DNA of 64,000 nucleotides from Apoderus coryli (GCA_911728435.2 OU452200.1:29279715-29343714); one strand, 5' to 3'; shown: positions 22,733 through 33,438, numbered from the stretch's first letter. Translations and numbers: made by a program. The notes: generated by a model from the letters alone, not told the origin.

Positions 22733-23785
22733 ATTATAATTTGTAAAGGCCTTAGATTTAGCTATCTTCGATTGGTATACTGGACATGTCACGCTTCTTG
22801 CTGAATGTTGTGTAACATTGTATTTCATTTTTGTACAATTAGGACATTTATATTCATCTGCCTTTTCAATAGGACAATCTTGTGAAGAGTGAGGTTTGCT
22901 ACATTTTGGGCAGCACTCCTTGTTTTTACAATGTTTTGCTACATGTCCAAAAGTGCTACATTTGAAGCATATGGCTACGTTAAAATATTCTCGTACATAC
23001 ACTTTGAGCAAATCGAAGCAGATAGTACCTTTTTTTAAAAACCATTTTGCTACTTCTGGAGATGCTTGAAGGATCCAATTTTCTTTGTATGGGTTTCGGC
23101 AAGGTTTTTTTACAATAACATTTATTTTGTTTCGCACTGAATATCCGAGTTCAGTTTCTATTTCTACATTTAGTCTAATAATTTCTTCTAGAAACTCATC
23201 TTCAGAGTATCCTTTTTCGATTCCTGTAATCATAAACATTGGATCTTTAATTTCTTGTTCCTTTACTTTAACATCTGTTCTTCCTTTAAATACTTGTGTA
23301 AGTTTCTCTTGTTGCTCTTTGCTATGACTTTCAATCACTAACGCTCCACTTTTGAGTTCTCTAACGCTTTTCAGCCCTCCTTCAATATTTTTCAAATCTA
23401 TTTGTTGTTTAAGTTGTTTCTTCACTTCTTTTGCGTCTGTCATATCATCTATACGAATTATAGATTCGAATTTTTTAGCTGTTTCAGGAGTTTTCCACTC
23501 ATTCGAGGTTCGATTTATATTTATTTCCGGTGTGGTATTCAAAACTTGGGCGAAACTTTTCTTCGGATTAATATTATAGCCTAAGGTTTCTCCAATGTTT
23601 TTTAATTTTTCCCCTACTTTAAAACTTAATATCAAATTTTCTTTTTCCAGGTTATCTGTTTTATGTATCAGTAATGTAAATATCTCATGAATCACATCCA
23701 AAGGTTCCTGTAGTTCAGTCTTATTCGTTCCTTCTTCCATTGTCTGACTGATTTTCCTTATTTTCGCCATTTGTTTAACATCCAT
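22703..23785 (-). CDS. LINE ORF1: gag-like zinc-knuckle RNA-binding protein
   Basis: A 360-residue protein starting at an ATG (MDVKQMAKIRKI). The first two thirds are charged. A PRE_C2HC-like region (FMITGIEKGYSEDEFLEEI) follows, then tandem knuckles: CFKCSTFGHVAKHC, CCPKCSKPHSSQDC and CPNCTKMKYNVTQH. In this family the protein binds the element RNA and packages it. The C-terminus FLKYNQ overlaps the beginning of the ORF2 reading frame in the -1 frame. Confidence 0.8.
   Translation of the reverse strand: MDVKQMAKIRKISQTMEEGTNKTELQEPLDVIHEIFTLLIHKTDNLEKENLILSFKVGEKLKNIGETLGYNINPKKSFAQVLNTTPEININRTSNEWKTPETAKKFESIIRIDDMTDAKEVKKQLKQQIDLKNIEGGLKSVRELKSGALVIESHSKEQQEKLTQVFKGRTDVKVKEQEIKDPMFMITGIEKGYSEDEFLEEIIRLNVEIETELGYSVRNKINVIVKKPCRNPYKENWILQASPEVAKWFLKKGTICFDLLKVYVREYFNVAICFKCSTFGHVAKHCKNKECCPKCSKPHSSQDCPIEKADEYKCPNCTKMKYNVTQHSARSVTCPVYQSKIAKSKAFTNYNDSIFLKYNQ
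22718..22724 (-). promoter_or_regulatory. TTTTTTA slippery heptamer between ORF1 and ORF2
   Basis: In the ORF1 frame the codons are ATT TTT TTA, so T TTT TTA is a canonical X XXY YYZ -1 frameshift site. After a -1 slip the next codons are AAA ATA CAA CCA, which lead without a stop into ORF2. The ORF1 stop TAA is 15 bases beyond the site. A downstream stimulatory structure was not evaluated. Confidence 0.55.
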
Positions 23786-24078
23786 AATATTTATTTCTAA
23801 ATCATCAAATTTGTTATTTGGTTATTTATGCTAAAAAGTGAAAGAGAATAATTTATTAGATTCCAATATCCAACTCTGAGAACCAAGTACCGAGTAACAT
23901 TAAGGAAGCGGCTGAAAGAATTCAAAAAACAAATAATATGATTTGGGGTATGTGAATTTTAGAAAAGGCAGGTAATGAGAAGTTCAACATTATAATAAAG
24001 TTTATATTCGATGCTAAGAACCGAATTCTCCTGAAAAAATATTGATAGAGTGAAAAAGTAGTCCATTCTTAAGTGGAG

Positions 24079-24205
24079 TTACAATTCCAGTATTGAAATA
24101 AAAGTCCAATCTCTACGAAATAAATTTAATAGAATAATTGTTAATCAATGCCACACATGTTTCGAGACCAGACTAGTCTTATCATCAGTGGCGAACAATA
24201 ATCAA
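24079..24205 (-). repeat. left arm of an inverted pair with a CTGATGA/GAAAC cassette
   Basis: Minus-strand cassette at 24159-24188: CTGATGA, T, stem AAGAC/GTCTC, GAAACATGTGTGG, then TTTATTTCGTAGAGATTGGA. It is the inverted counterpart of 25670-25790, with about 1.46 kb of non-coding DNA between them. Confidence 0.6.
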
Positions 24206-24618
24206 ATGCAAAGCTGTGGTTACTTATATCTTTTCTAAATCAACAAATAATTCCACTGGAGTGACCTTGTGGAAAAAAAGTTTAAACAAAAAATTAAGTT
24301 TGTTAATTAAAATACTAAGTCATAGTTAATTATTTTTCGTATTATATATCATTATAATGGATTTTTTTTTGACGTTACCTAATTTTTTTAAAGTTTGATT
24401 TCGATTCGTCAAATTATGTGTCTTCATTTAAGTGCAAAAAAAAGTAACTTAAAGTGAATATGACGTGGCAGTCAAAGTGTTAAATGAAGACGCACAAAAT
24501 TTAACGAACAAAATCAAACTTATATTTTATTGTATAAATCAAACAGCGTCTGCTCCACAAAAACAAATATATTTATATTTTTATAAGTCAAGGCACATTG
24601 CCTATGTCAGTCAGACAT

Positions 24619-24649
24619 GTTTCGAGAAATCAAATATTCTCATCATCAG
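24619..24649 (-). ncRNA. CTGATGA-hairpin-GAAAC cassette
   Basis: CTGATGA, T, stem GAGAA/TTCTC, GAAACATGT. Relative to the 25.69-kb copy (GAGAC/GTCTC) the stem has a compensatory pair change, which supports a conserved hairpin. Confidence 0.4.
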
Positions 24650-24679
24650 TGACTTTCAGTACAAGATTAACAAACATTA

Positions 24680-25660
24680 GTGTTATCAATATAACATATT
24701 CTAAAATTAGAGATAAACAAATTTTATAATGAGTACAAAAATTTGAACAGTAAATGTTTCTTACCATTTTTTGACAAATTTTGTGAATATTTCTTGTAAA
24801 TCAAAACATTGTTTTATATAAAAATTTTTAAAATGAAATTAAAAAAATATATCCAAATTCAAAATTATTTTATGGCACTATGCCTATTTCTATGTTTTCT
24901 TTTTATTTATCATCACAGATGTTTTAAATATACAGGAAAATTTTAAAAGCTTTTACGGTGTAACATGGACAGTATATAATAATAATATTCAATTGTTAAT
25001 AACAAAGTGTTGAGGTTATGTTATACAGATTCCTCTTAAATCTAATTGTTGTTGAAGCAAGATCATACCTTTGCAATATTATAAACAATAAATGAAATGA
25101 AATGATTATATTGTGTTGTTATTTTGTAGACTAAGGTTTATAATTAAATTCTCGTTTGAAAAAGGATAGGGTTTGATTATAATTAGGTGGACGATTTGTT
25201 AAATGAAATGTAATTCATAATAAAGACAAAATAATTGATTATCGGATAAGAAGTGAGGTGAGGTTTTAGTAAGTGAGGGTAAGCAAGTAAGAAAATTTAA
25301 TTGAGGAAAAATTCAAATTAGTTACAATGTTTTAATTTTATGGTGGCTTAGTGGTGGTAGCTGTAGGTAATGGTTAAAAACATTGTAATGGGACTTGTAT
25401 ATTGAGTAGTTTTTGTGTTCATTATTATGATTTCCTACTAAAAGAGACATATGCAGTGACTAGCAGAAAGGGAATTTTAGGCTATGTAGAAATATGCTTT
25501 GACATCTGAAGGTTAGGTGTTAGATATTTTGGTATGTTTAATTGAGGTTAGGTTATTGATTTTGAAAATTTTTATATAAAAGGTAATAAAAATATAATGC
25601 AACGAACTTTAAAGGTATTTAAACTGTATTATTTAGGTTTGGGATATTATTAAAGGTTAT
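24680..25660. other. non-coding interior of the inverted pair
   Basis: AT-rich, no coding signature. It may be the body of a non-autonomous element bounded by the two inverted cassettes. Confidence 0.3.
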
Positions 25661-25669
25661 ATATTTTAT

Positions 25670-25790
25670 TTGCTGACTGTTCGCCACTGATGATGAGACT
25701 AGTCTGGTCTCGAAACATGTAAGGCATAGATTAATAATAATTCTACTAAATTTATTTCGTGGAGATTGGAATTTTATTTCAATACTGAAA
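25670..25790 (+). repeat. right arm of the inverted pair with a CTGATGA/GAAAC cassette
   Basis: The cassette is at 25687-25716: CTGATGA, T, stem GAGAC/GTCTC (loop TAGTCTG), GAAACATGT, followed by TTTATTTCGTGGAGATTGGA and TTTTATTTC. This is the best-preserved copy in the window. Confidence 0.6.
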
Positions 25791-28540
25791 ACATATTGAC
25801 TATAAAATATACACAAATTTACTGGCATTTTTAAAATGTCATTGTGAAGCCTAAAAAATCGCAAATTTTAAGTAAAGGAGACATTGCCAAAGTTCTAAGA
25901 GAAACTGCCGATGCGCAACAGATAATGAACAAGGTAGATGTAAGTCTTTATTTTACTTTTTTTTTTTCAGGCATCATTAATTGCTGGAGCCTGCCGAAAA
26001 AGTAAACTAACTTTTCTTCGCGTAGAAAATGTGGTATTTCATGAGCAGGTCGTTGAAGTGACTATTTCCAATTCAACCACGTACTATTTCGTGAGTTTGC
26101 TGTAACTACTTGGTGCTTTTGTTAGTATAAACTTCATTGAGATACTAAATCCAGCTAAGACCATCAAATATTCAAATACCTTTGAAAATTTGCTGACAAT
26201 GATGGCCCAGTTTTGAAAGTTGCCAAAACCCTGTTTGTACACCGGTCCTCGTTTTCGCCGGTCATCGACTACACTCTTTGCACATTCTTTGGCTGATTTG
26301 CTGAGAATTAAACAGCATAAATGAAGAAAAATCAGTCGCTGAGGGCTATGTGGAGAACTTTGTAATTAATAAACAGTAGAATGCGAACAACAAATTGGAG
26401 AGACTTCGATAGAAAAAAAAAACATCAAATCAAGAATAAAAACAAAAAATGTAAAAAAAATAATCATTATCCGTTAAATAAACTATTAGTAATGGCAGAT
26501 AAAGTTGATCCATGAATGTCAAAAACACGACAACAACAACAGGTATTAGTCCTTTATGGGCCCACAGTGAACGGCACGACATGTCGAGCACCCAATTGCG
26601 GAACGTGAAATCTCTAATACATCCGAGTAACTTCTATAAAAACTTGACTGCATAAATGTTCTTTCTGGCTAAGAGAGAAGGTGCATTAAAAGGCAAGACC
26701 AAAGACGCATGCTGTGCTCTTCGTGGAGAATAAACATTGTCAGCTCTCTAGGCTAGGAATTTAAGGAAACGTGTCTGAAACTCCAAGGATCTCATCATCT
26801 TTATCAATATGATCATCATATTATCAATAATTATAATTAGTTTTCTCCAGTTTTTAATTTTTATGTATTAAGTTCGAATAAAATTAAATCTTCTTAATAT
26901 AAGAGATTATAATAACAATAAAGAAGTACTTCAAGTAGTTTAGCTAACTTAAAGTATTGTTACATTATGTAACAAGCAATTCATTAATAAAGCCTCCGAG
27001 CGTATCTAGTGTTCGCAATAGGATACAATGAAGTTGTTACTTCTCGTCCGGCCATCGTTTGTGAACTTTGTTTCACCGGGCATACTGCCTGCTCCCACTA
27101 GATGTCGCCGAAAACATCTTGTTTCATTCATATCTCGTGATAGTATAAGCTCTTCGTAAATGTTGAAAATTTGGGTAACACTGCCTGCCGATAACCACTA
27201 ATGAGTTGTGGATCAACGAAAGGGCCCGTTTGGTGAAAGTATGGTAGTGTGAAACAAATTTCCAACATAACTTAAAGTCTTGTTACATAATGTAACAAGC
27301 AATTGAAAATAATAAGTTAGATTCGCACGCAATATGACTAGACTGGACGTGACGCATTTAGTTCGAAAGCATTTTCTCAAATAATGTGCTTTATTTATAC
27401 ATTAACTCTGGCAAGTTGAATCTTGGAGCATCTGACTAGACTTGAATGGATTGGACTGGGTTGGTATAAAAACACCTCCAGTGCTGCACGGTCTGTTTGT
27501 GGCAGTTTCTAGAATATACTGTAACCTGTAACTACACAAGGTTTAGTAATATGTCTAAGTAATGAATATAGTGACATATACTATGCAGAAGCAAATAGGC
27601 TTATTGAATTAAAGTTCTCTTAATTTATATTAAAATATATTATTAAACTAAGTATAATAATATTCTTAAAAAGCAACCATATTTCTTGATTGAAAAAAAT
27701 ATATACTTAAATTACGTCATATTACACATTTTCAAAATTAATTTAAAACAAAATGATTCTGTCAATGTGTAAGATATGTATCTGATATACTATGGTCAAT
27801 TTAAAAATACATGGTTGAGGCATTGCGTATTATCAACAGTTTTCGGCTGATATTAAATATTATGCTGTCAATGAATACATAATTTTTATATTGTTGTTCA
27901 TTTTTCATCTTTAAAAAATATTGCTAAATCTAATTAACGATATTTGTCATATAAGGCATAGGTATGCGAGGTAGAAAACGACATATGTGAAAAAATATTC
28001 TTCATTTTAATAGCCACTTAATAAAACTCACACTTTTCTGCCCATAAATCATAAAACTACCTCTTGCTACGTTAATTTGCATTAAATCATGCACACACAC
28101 ATAAGACATCACACGTACTATAGATAATATACGCATACATGTGGGAATAAGCTTCAGAATTTTTTTTTGTTCTTCTTATTTTATTTTTTTATTTTAAAAC
28201 ATGCCTTAAATTATGTCTATCTCAATAACAAACAACCCGATTAACAGAGAAATCTATGGTTTAAAAATTATAATTAGGAACATAAATCAAATGTCTCAGC
28301 ATACGCGAAAAGTTTGCCTGTTCGTTTTGCTGACGCAAAATATACTAAATACACTTTTGACAACTCATGAGCACAATTTCATATGATATGGGCAACAAAC
28401 AGTTCCTTACAATAATACACGGGTGGCTTAATAAGTCCGTGACTTTTTGATTTTCCCCCGCAGTAACTTTGATGGCAACACAGCGCCCGTAAACTGCAAT
28501 ATCGATAGACCCCTGTAAAATTTTGAGCAAACTGCGTAAT
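25791..28540. other. non-coding stretch with a short direct repeat
   Basis: A ~35-base direct repeat containing a near-palindromic TGTTACATTATGTAACA occurs at about 26946-26984 and 27271-27305. GGTATAAAAACACCTCCAG at 27462-27480 looks like a TATA region of an LTR or promoter but no transcript unit could be attached. Confidence 0.4.
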
Positions 28541-28751
28541 TTAGAGTATGTTTGGATTAAAGCATCTCTAATATGATTTCTTTTAACAAAATATCCAGTA
28601 ATATGGCTGCTTGATGAATACCTATACACGATTATGAAATACTGTTAAGCTTCTACTCAATATTTTTAAATAGAAACTTCAAAACATTGTATTATTTTCT
28701 CAAATAGTCTTCTGACAACTCAACGGACTGAAATCATGTACCTTTTAATTC

Positions 28752-28985
28752 TTATTTTACCCTGGGGCATATAAAAAAGCCACATGGTGCAAGATCGGGT
28801 GAATGATCTTGTACTAACTTGTATTTATCTAGAAACATCTTGATAGAAAAAGATCCAGGCAGCGCCTTGTATTTATGGACAACCAGTGTACAGTACAACT
28901 CCAACAGAATTTCAAAAAACATCAAGTTGATTTCAAAAAGTGTCATATTAATACAGTAGCTTGGGTATAAGCATTTTTTTGTCAT
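28752..28985 (-). pseudogene. mariner-type transposase C-terminal fragment in unit 1
   Basis: The minus strand reads FLDKYKLVQDHSPDLAPCGFFICPRVK, matching the mariner SPDLAPCDFFLFP block. The Asp three residues after Pro-Cys, the third catalytic acidic residue, has become Gly. Homologous fragments are at 32580-32750 and 34130-34290. Confidence 0.6.
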
Positions 28986-29298
28986 TTGCTTTCTCTTTTT
29001 TGTGTTGTAAGAGAAAAATTATAAAATTTTCGATGTTTAGTTCATTAAACAGGTTATTATTGTTTGCTGGATAAACGGAAGTAAGCTATAAATACTTTTT
29101 TTTTAATGTGGATAAACAGCTATTAATATTGTTTATGCACTACCACTATCTGACACTATATTACTTATAGCAGTATTAAAAAGAGTGCGGATAAATAACT
29201 ACACAAGCACTGAGTGCGGAAAAGTTCAACTTTCCGTACTAAAAAATGCGGAAAAGGACACTTTACCGCACGCTCGTAGGAAGAAACAATTACAATAC

Positions 29299-29307
29299 AA
29301 AAAAAAA
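29299..29307 (-). terminator. pol III terminator T-run of iMet copy 1
   Basis: Nine T residues on the tRNA strand begin a few bases after the tRNA 3' end, the normal pol III stop signal. Confidence 0.6.
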
Positions 29308-29310
29308 TAA

Positions 29311-29359
29311 TAGCAGAGCGTGGTTTCGATCCACGGACCTCTGGGTTATGGGCCCAGCA
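29311..29359 (-). tRNA. initiator tRNA-Met gene copy 1, 3' half
   Basis: The minus strand reads from the anticodon arm (GGGCCCATAACCC, anticodon CAT) through the variable loop, a T arm with GGATCGAAACC (A54 type, diagnostic of eukaryotic initiator tRNA), and the acceptor strand CTCTGCTA. The 5' half is 2.8 kb away at 32179-32213. The 12-bp TGCTGGGCCCAT is present at both ends of the intervening element. The B box is intact here, the A box is in the other half, so normal transcription is not possible. Confidence 0.85.
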
Positions 29360-32178
29360 AATTCAAATTCAAATTCAATTAATTTATTCAATATTAAAAT
29401 TACACAATAACAAGTCAGGCTATTTACAATTATATACAAATGTATGAACATAAATATATGAGAATATACTGTGGATATGTGCGGCCGACGCGAAGCAAGT
29501 CCACTCATCACACAGCAAAGAACCTTAAGGGCGGCATGTTGATAGCCTATTCTAGCCGTCGACTGTCTTATAACAGGTTGTGATAATAATCCGGTTCCTG
29601 ACTAAGTCTTCATCGGATATTGAGTCTACTTCTCAGATGATAACATGAGATTCTATGCAACGGATTGTTATTAAGCTGTAGATATGTCAGTTTAGAGTTT
29701 GATATACGGGAAAAAGCGTATAAAAACCCGCTTCAATGTTAGATAGTGTTCTGGTAGTACTGTTTTATTACCTTAAATTCTTATGGATTCTGTTCAAAAA
29801 TAGGTAGTGATTGATAAATTAATTTATGTTTAAAACGTAAATTATGCCATGCTCTGTAATGCGCAATATCACGTGTAAATGGAGACTTTGGGATTTGTTC
29901 TGTGTAAAATTTTTGCGCAATTTCCTGAATGTGCTCTGTCAAGTATTGTAAATTCAGTTGTCTATGTAGTTCTTCTATTCGTATACGTCTTGGACTATTT
30001 GATATCATACGCAACAGCTTATTTTCCATGACCATAAGTCTGGTTTTTTGTTTTTCCGATATTCCGCACCACACTGGGGCGCCATATGTCAGTATGGGCC
30101 TCAGTATACTTTTATAAATTATCATTTTGTTATTTACATTTAATAGGCTGTTGCGATTTATTAGGGGGTAAAGTTTCTGTATTGCTGCACCCGTTCGTTG
30201 TAGTAAGTGTGAGACGTGCTTTTTAAAAATTAGTTTTTTATCGAAAACTATACCTAGGTATTTAACGCAGTATTTGGGCTCTATTGCTGTATTATCTATT
30301 CTTAATTTATCCAGTATTTTACTTTGGTGAAAGTTCTTTTCTAATATGATTTGCTCGGTTTTTCCTGCATTTATTTTTATTTTCCATGTCCGGTAGTACT
30401 CTGTTAGTCTTGTCATATGTATTTTTAGAAATCTATTGGCTAAATTTGCGTTATGTGATGCTGCGTACATCGCTGTGTCGTCAGCATAAAGGGCAAGTTT
30501 GACGGTAGGGTTTTTGGGTAAGTCAGAAGTATAGAGAACGTACAACTTTGGTGCAATAACCGTGCCCTGTGGGACCCCTGCTCTTATGATACGGGATCTT
30601 GAATACGTGCTGTTTATTCTTACTGTGTAGGTCCTTTCACGTAGGTACGATTTAAGTAATGTAATCATGTTAGTCGGGACATGGATTCTATGTAATTTTG
30701 TCAGTAAACCGTCGTGCCATACAGTGTCGAAGGCTTTCTCTATATCAAGTAATACTAATGTAGTGGAAAGCCGTCGATTGAAGTTAATTGTGGCATCGTG
30801 AGCAATTTTAGATGCAAGCATTACTGTATTGTGCCCTGGTCTGAAACCGAACTGTTCATTAGGGGTAAGTTTTAATTTTCTATCAATAGAATTTAATCTG
30901 AATAATATAAGTTTTTCTGCTACTTTAGAAAGTGTATTCAGGAGAGAAATAGGGCGATAACTATTTGGGTCCGTACTATTTTTGCCAGGCTTTAAAATGG
31001 GTATAATAATAGATTTTTTCCATTCCGCAGGAAAGTATTGAAGTTTAAATATTGCGTTTATGATATAGACTAGTTGCGCAATGGCTTTTTTTGAAAGATT
31101 TTTAAGCAATATATTATCAATTTCGTCAGGACCGGGTGCTTTATTATTTGGGAGTTTTTTAATTACATTACTTATTTCTGTAGACGAGACAAGCATTTTT
31201 AATATTGTACGGTTGGGTATAGGTATGTAATCAGGAATTGCTCTGGCTTCGTTTTCAATTGTCACGTGCTCTGGTGTCGTGTTTGGCTGTGGTGAGTAGG
31301 TTCTGTACAGGTTGTTAGCTATTGCTTCCGTCTTTTGTTTGTCCGTCATGTACTCATTTTGACCTACTTTTAAAGTTGGGATTTGGGGAAAAGTTCGTCT
31401 TAATGCTTTGGTTACTTTCCATAGAGAATTATCTCTGGTGTTTAAGTTTCTAAGTTTATTTTCCCATATGATATTTCGGTATTCTTTTATCTTTGTTACA
31501 ATAGTGTGTTGTAAGTCAGTCATTCTCTGTTTGTCACGTATGTTTTGGTATCGCTGCCATTTTTTTCGAACTTTGTTTTTGAATTTTATCATATTTAATA
31601 TATCAGTCGGTAGTCGATCTTCAGCTGGTCTTTGCAAAACTTTTCTGGCTACCCTACTCCTAGCTAGGAGTATGGTTTCAGTGAGCTTCTTAACCTCATC
31701 GTCTAATTGTGACTTACTATCAATTTCATTATTAATTGAGATATTATTGTCTAAAATATTTCGATATCTGTTCCAGTTAACATTGTTATATATGTATTTG
31801 TGTCTTTTATCATCATTTATTGTCTCGTTCGTAAGTACAAATGTTATTGGATTATGGTCACTAGTCAGTTCTGTCAAAGATTGGAGATTTATATGTCTGT
31901 TATAATTTTTATTTAAAGCAATATCTATATAAGATGGTCTTGTTCTGTTGTTGGGGAAATGTGTAGGATAATCTGTGTGAATAATTTGTATAGCATTTTC
32001 AGTAGCATATTCATATATAGTATTACCTGCTCTATTACTCGTGTGATTATTCCAGAATGTATGTCTAGCATTTAGATCTCCTATGACTATTACTCTGTTG
32101 CCTAAGTTAAATAGTGAATCTAAATCCAGGTTTGTCAGACGGCGGTTAGGTGAATTATAAGTTGCTACTATTACGAGG
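29360..32178 (-). mobile_element. Jockey-type LINE A inserted in iMet gene copy 1 (5'-truncated)
   Basis: A 2.82-kb insertion in the same orientation as the tRNA. The 3' UTR is ~420 bases and ends in a TTTGAATTTGAATTT tail at the tRNA junction. The 5' junction cuts into the endonuclease domain, so ORF1 and the N-terminus of ORF2 are absent, as expected from incomplete reverse transcription. Perfect 12-bp target duplications (29348-29359 and 32179-32190) confirm insertion directly into the tRNA gene. Confidence 0.85.
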
Positions 32179-32207
32179 ATGGGCCCAGCACGCTTCCACT
32201 GCGCCAC
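29781..32207 (-). CDS. LINE A ORF2 (truncated): endonuclease part and reverse transcriptase
   Basis: An uninterrupted 808-codon frame. The element-derived part begins ILVIVATYNSPNRR, inside the endonuclease domain, and keeps GDLNARHTFW and the catalytic SDHNP. The RT has SYRPISLLNTLSK, LLDIEKAFDTVWHDG, AGVPQGTVIAPKLY and the catalytic YADDT. The first nine residues (VAQWKRAGP) are encoded by the tRNA 5' half fused in frame by chance; there is no ATG. Sequence is closely related to LINE B's ORF2 (roughly 60% identical by eye), so the two are the same family but not copies of one insertion. Its own endonuclease is incomplete, so it cannot be autonomous. Confidence 0.8.
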   Translation of the reverse strand: MAQWKRAGPILVIVATYNSPNRRLTNLDLDSLFNLGNRVIVIGDLNARHTFWNNHTSNRAGNTIYEYATENAIQIIHTDYPTHFPNNRTRPSYIDIALNKNYNRHINLQSLTELTSDHNPITFVLTNETINDDKRHKYIYNNVNWNRYRNILDNNISINNEIDSKSQLDDEVKKLTETILLARSRVARKVLQRPAEDRLPTDILNMIKFKNKVRKKWQRYQNIRDKQRMTDLQHTIVTKIKEYRNIIWENKLRNLNTRDNSLWKVTKALRRTFPQIPTLKVGQNEYMTDKQKTEAIANNLYRTYSPQPNTTPEHVTIENEARAIPDYIPIPNRTILKMLVSSTEISNVIKKLPNNKAPGPDEIDNILLKNLSKKAIAQLVYIINAIFKLQYFPAEWKKSIIIPILKPGKNSTDPNSYRPISLLNTLSKVAEKLILFRLNSIDRKLKLTPNEQFGFRPGHNTVMLASKIAHDATINFNRRLSTTLVLLDIEKAFDTVWHDGLLTKLHRIHVPTNMITLLKSYLRERTYTVRINSTYSRSRIIRAGVPQGTVIAPKLYVLYTSDLPKNPTVKLALYADDTAMYAASHNANLANRFLKIHMTRLTEYYRTWKIKINAGKTEQIILEKNFHQSKILDKLRIDNTAIEPKYCVKYLGIVFDKKLIFKKHVSHLLQRTGAAIQKLYPLINRNSLLNVNNKMIIYKSILRPILTYGAPVWCGISEKQKTRLMVMENKLLRMISNSPRRIRIEELHRQLNLQYLTEHIQEIAQKFYTEQIPKSPFTRDIAHYRAWHNLRFKHKLIYQSLPIFEQNP

Positions 32208-32213
32208 TCTGCT
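32179..32213 (-). tRNA. initiator tRNA-Met gene copy 1, 5' half
   Basis: The minus strand reads AGCAGAGTGGCGCAGTGGAA and on to the anticodon stem TGCTGGGCCCAT. It begins with A1 of the AGCAGAG acceptor strand, pairs with CTCTGCT of the 3' half, and holds a good A box (TGGCGCAGTGG). Confidence 0.85.
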
Positions 32214-32560
32214 CTTGGACGAAATAGAAGTAAAAATATTTTATCCGGGATAAAGAGTTTCTATGTATTACCTTCTGTCCGGTAAAAAGAAAGGGTTCTT
32301 GTGACAACAGAAAAAAGGAAAACTTTTATGTAGGTATCTCCAGGTAGAGCAAATTTCTATAGTTGAACCTATAACGTAGATGACAGTAGACAGTGTACAT
32401 TTAAGTAATAACTTAGATTCCTGTATCAAGTTCGATATTAATTTGTTGTCATTTTGCCATGTCGTTAATAGGTCGCACTCAAACAAAAAAAAAACCAAAA
32501 TTTATATAGAATTTGGTTGGCTAGGTGTCGAAGTTTTATAATAAATTTTTTTGTAGATAG
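32214..32560. repeat. right flank of tandem iMet unit 1
   Basis: Aligns by eye with 40107-40470: CTTGGACGAAATA, then TGTGACAACAGAAAAAA, GGTCGCACTCAAA and GAGGTGTCGACGTTTTATAATAA-type blocks. It is the upstream region of the tRNA gene in each unit. Confidence 0.75.
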
Positions 32561-32579
32561 CGGTCTTTGGACAACTTCA

Positions 32580-32750
32580 ACAGACTGAAAAATAATGTAA
32601 TTTTTCTGATTGTACCTTGTGAAATATATAAAAGCCACATGGAGCATGACCTGGTGAATGATCTAGCAATAACTGGTTGTATTTATCTAGAAACGTCTTG
32701 ATAGAAAGAGGTCCAGGCAGCACGTTGTATTTATGGAGAACCAGGATCTG
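32580..32750 (-). pseudogene. mariner-type fragment, third related copy
   Basis: Shares AAGCCACATGGAGCATGACC and TATTTATCTAGAAACGTCTTG with the fragments at 28.8 and 34.2 kb. It may be the remains of another tandem unit whose tRNA part is lost. Confidence 0.5.
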
Positions 32751-32759
32751 AACAAGAAC

Positions 32760-33430
32760 TGTAAGGTTTGATTATTAGTTTAACACTCTGAAATTGGGCA
32801 AAAGCTTATTCGAGCTTTTTTAGGGTCTCGGTGAAGTTTGGTCCTTCCAATGGATTTATTGACATTGAGGTTCAGATTCGTAATTTTACAAGTTTTAAAG
32901 GAATTCACAGTGGCGCGGTTGTTCAATCGCGAAAATTTTAGGCACGAGATTCGCAGACTATTTTGATTTGTTAAAGTTTTAACGCACATTTCAACGATCC
33001 ATTCTATGTCCATGCCTACAGATATAACAGTCGCAGATTGCCTAGTTTTTCAATATTTTCGTCCGTTTTTGAAGTAGTAATTAAAGCCGAGCGAGAGCCA
33101 TCTGGAACGTCTTTCCAACCATTTTGGATATGCATTACCATATACTTGCAAAAAAAAAAAAGAAATATGTGTACTGATTTTTCAAAATTTCTCAGCTATT
33201 ACAGATACATACAGGAAATCACAGATAGGATGTGTTCATAGACTCTGGCGCCGCGGGGCGTGTAACTCGCGAGAATATTTCACGCTACAGAGCTGCCTTT
33301 GAAACCTATGAATATAATTCGACTAAACTATAGGATGCAGTGAAAACGGGGACTTATGTCGAACGGACCCTTTAAAGAAACTAAAGCAAAGCAGCTAACC
33401 AAAAATTTTAACTTTTTTATTTCCGCATAT
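32760..33430. other. non-coding stretch between units
   Basis: No signature recognised apart from short AT-rich frames. Confidence 0.35.
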
Positions 33431-33438
33431 AGTATCGT

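Larger units (their letters stand above)
19630..23840 (-). mobile_element. near-complete Jockey-type non-LTR retrotransposon
   Basis: Two large ORFs, a 3' UTR of ~200 bases and an ATT-repeat tail (19630-19657) make a ~4.2-kb element. ORF1 has three zinc knuckles; ORF2 has apurinic-type endonuclease and reverse transcriptase, the standard Jockey-superfamily order. The ATT tail suits Crack/Daphne-like members, but that sub-clade is a guess. Both ORFs are uninterrupted apart from the expected -1 shift between them, so this is the youngest-looking element in the window. The 5' end is placed just upstream of ORF1 and is approximate; I found no convincing target duplication. Confidence 0.8.
28550..29310. 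repeat. left flank of tandem iMet unit 1
   Basis: Aligns by eye with 34012-34819, from TTTGGATTAAAGCATCTC through the mariner fragment, the GTGCGGAAAAG block and up to the tRNA 3' end, with small indels. This shows a segmental duplication that carried the tRNA gene. Confidence 0.75.

Noticed and set aside
20691..23584. Plus-strand open frames of 60-123 codons
   Set aside because: They lie antisense to the LINE ORFs and show no independent domain or start context.
26946..27305. CRISPR-like or LTR-like direct repeat (TGTTACATTATGTAACA)
   Set aside because: Only two copies with a single 290-bp spacing and no LTR end structure; a CRISPR array is not expected in this genome.
31408..31905. 165-codon plus-strand frame
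   Set aside because: Antisense shadow of LINE A ORF2.
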